This document shows, piece by piece, positions 6,284 to 6,328 of a stretch of 6,328 nucleotides of DNA. The first letter of the stretch is position 1, and the number at the start of each line of letters is the position of its first letter. This DNA comes from Sphingomonas bacterium (GTDB lineage Bacteria; Pseudomonadota; Alphaproteobacteria; Sphingomonadales; Sphingomonadaceae). The stretch covers positions 1 to 6,328 of the forward strand of contig NZ_CAHJWX010000119.1 in the NCBI RefSeq assembly GCF_903643065.1, in the 5' to 3' direction. The notes under the pieces were generated by a model. The model worked only from the letters and a program-made list of their open reading frames with translations, searched no databases and had not been told where the DNA came from. A program made the position numbers and the translations under genes.

Positions 6284-6310
6284 GAAAAGCGCCCGCCGCT
6301 ATTCGCGGCG
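6284..6310 (-). terminator. possible terminator of a gene lying beyond the right edge
   Basis: Read on the - strand, CGCCGC (6310-6305) pairs with GCGGCG (6299-6294) around a five-base loop, followed by GGGCGC and then TTTT (6288-6285). The gap between stem and T run makes it a weak candidate. The gene it would serve is outside the window, so this is speculative. No -35/-10 pair for secA was recognised in 6238-6328. Confidence 0.25.
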
Positions 6311-6328
6311 ACGGCCAGCGAAGAGCGG

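Overview
This window looks like core chromosome of a high-GC alphaproteobacterium, most likely a sphingomonad (Sphingomonadales). The grounds are the GC-rich codon use throughout, a CC0125/CC1285-type lipoprotein, the short alphaproteobacterial form of NAD kinase, and a SecA with a zinc-binding C-terminal tail. The taxonomic call is an inference from family resemblance. No database search was possible.

Layout, left to right: (1) On the + strand, moaA (molybdenum cofactor synthesis, 70-1071) overlaps nadK (NAD kinase, 1068-1859) by four bases, so the two are probably one transcription unit with coupled translation. (2) A probable promoter (1884-1911) drives a tRNA-Asn(GTT) gene (1930-2004) with an encoded CCA end. 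Seven bases further on, a yjbQ-family gene begins with GTG (2012-2458). Its best Shine-Dalgarno sequence lies inside the acceptor arm of the tRNA. A weak hairpin plus T-tail follows yjbQ. (3) A secreted lipoprotein gene (2623-3270, + strand) carries a glycine/aromatic-rich low-complexity middle. (4) A strong, symmetric intrinsic terminator (3321-3360) separates it from the convergent secA gene (6223-3464, - strand), which fills the right half of the window. The right edge is GC-rich intergenic DNA upstream of secA with two hairpins and no clear promoter.

The genes belong to separate housekeeping tasks: Moco synthesis, NADP supply, asparagine decoding, a thiamine-phosphate-synthase-like protein of uncertain role, an envelope lipoprotein, and the Sec motor. 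SecA and the lipoprotein are linked only in that the lipoprotein is expected to be a Sec substrate. I see no mobile element, CRISPR array, phage gene or defence-like cassette, and nothing that amounts to a new multi-gene system. The points most worth a second look are local: a perfect 24-bp palindrome inside nadK, the tRNA/yjbQ arrangement in which tRNA maturation should cut off the ribosome binding site, and a 7-bp tandem repeat straddling the secA stop codon at the end of an unusual C-terminal extension.
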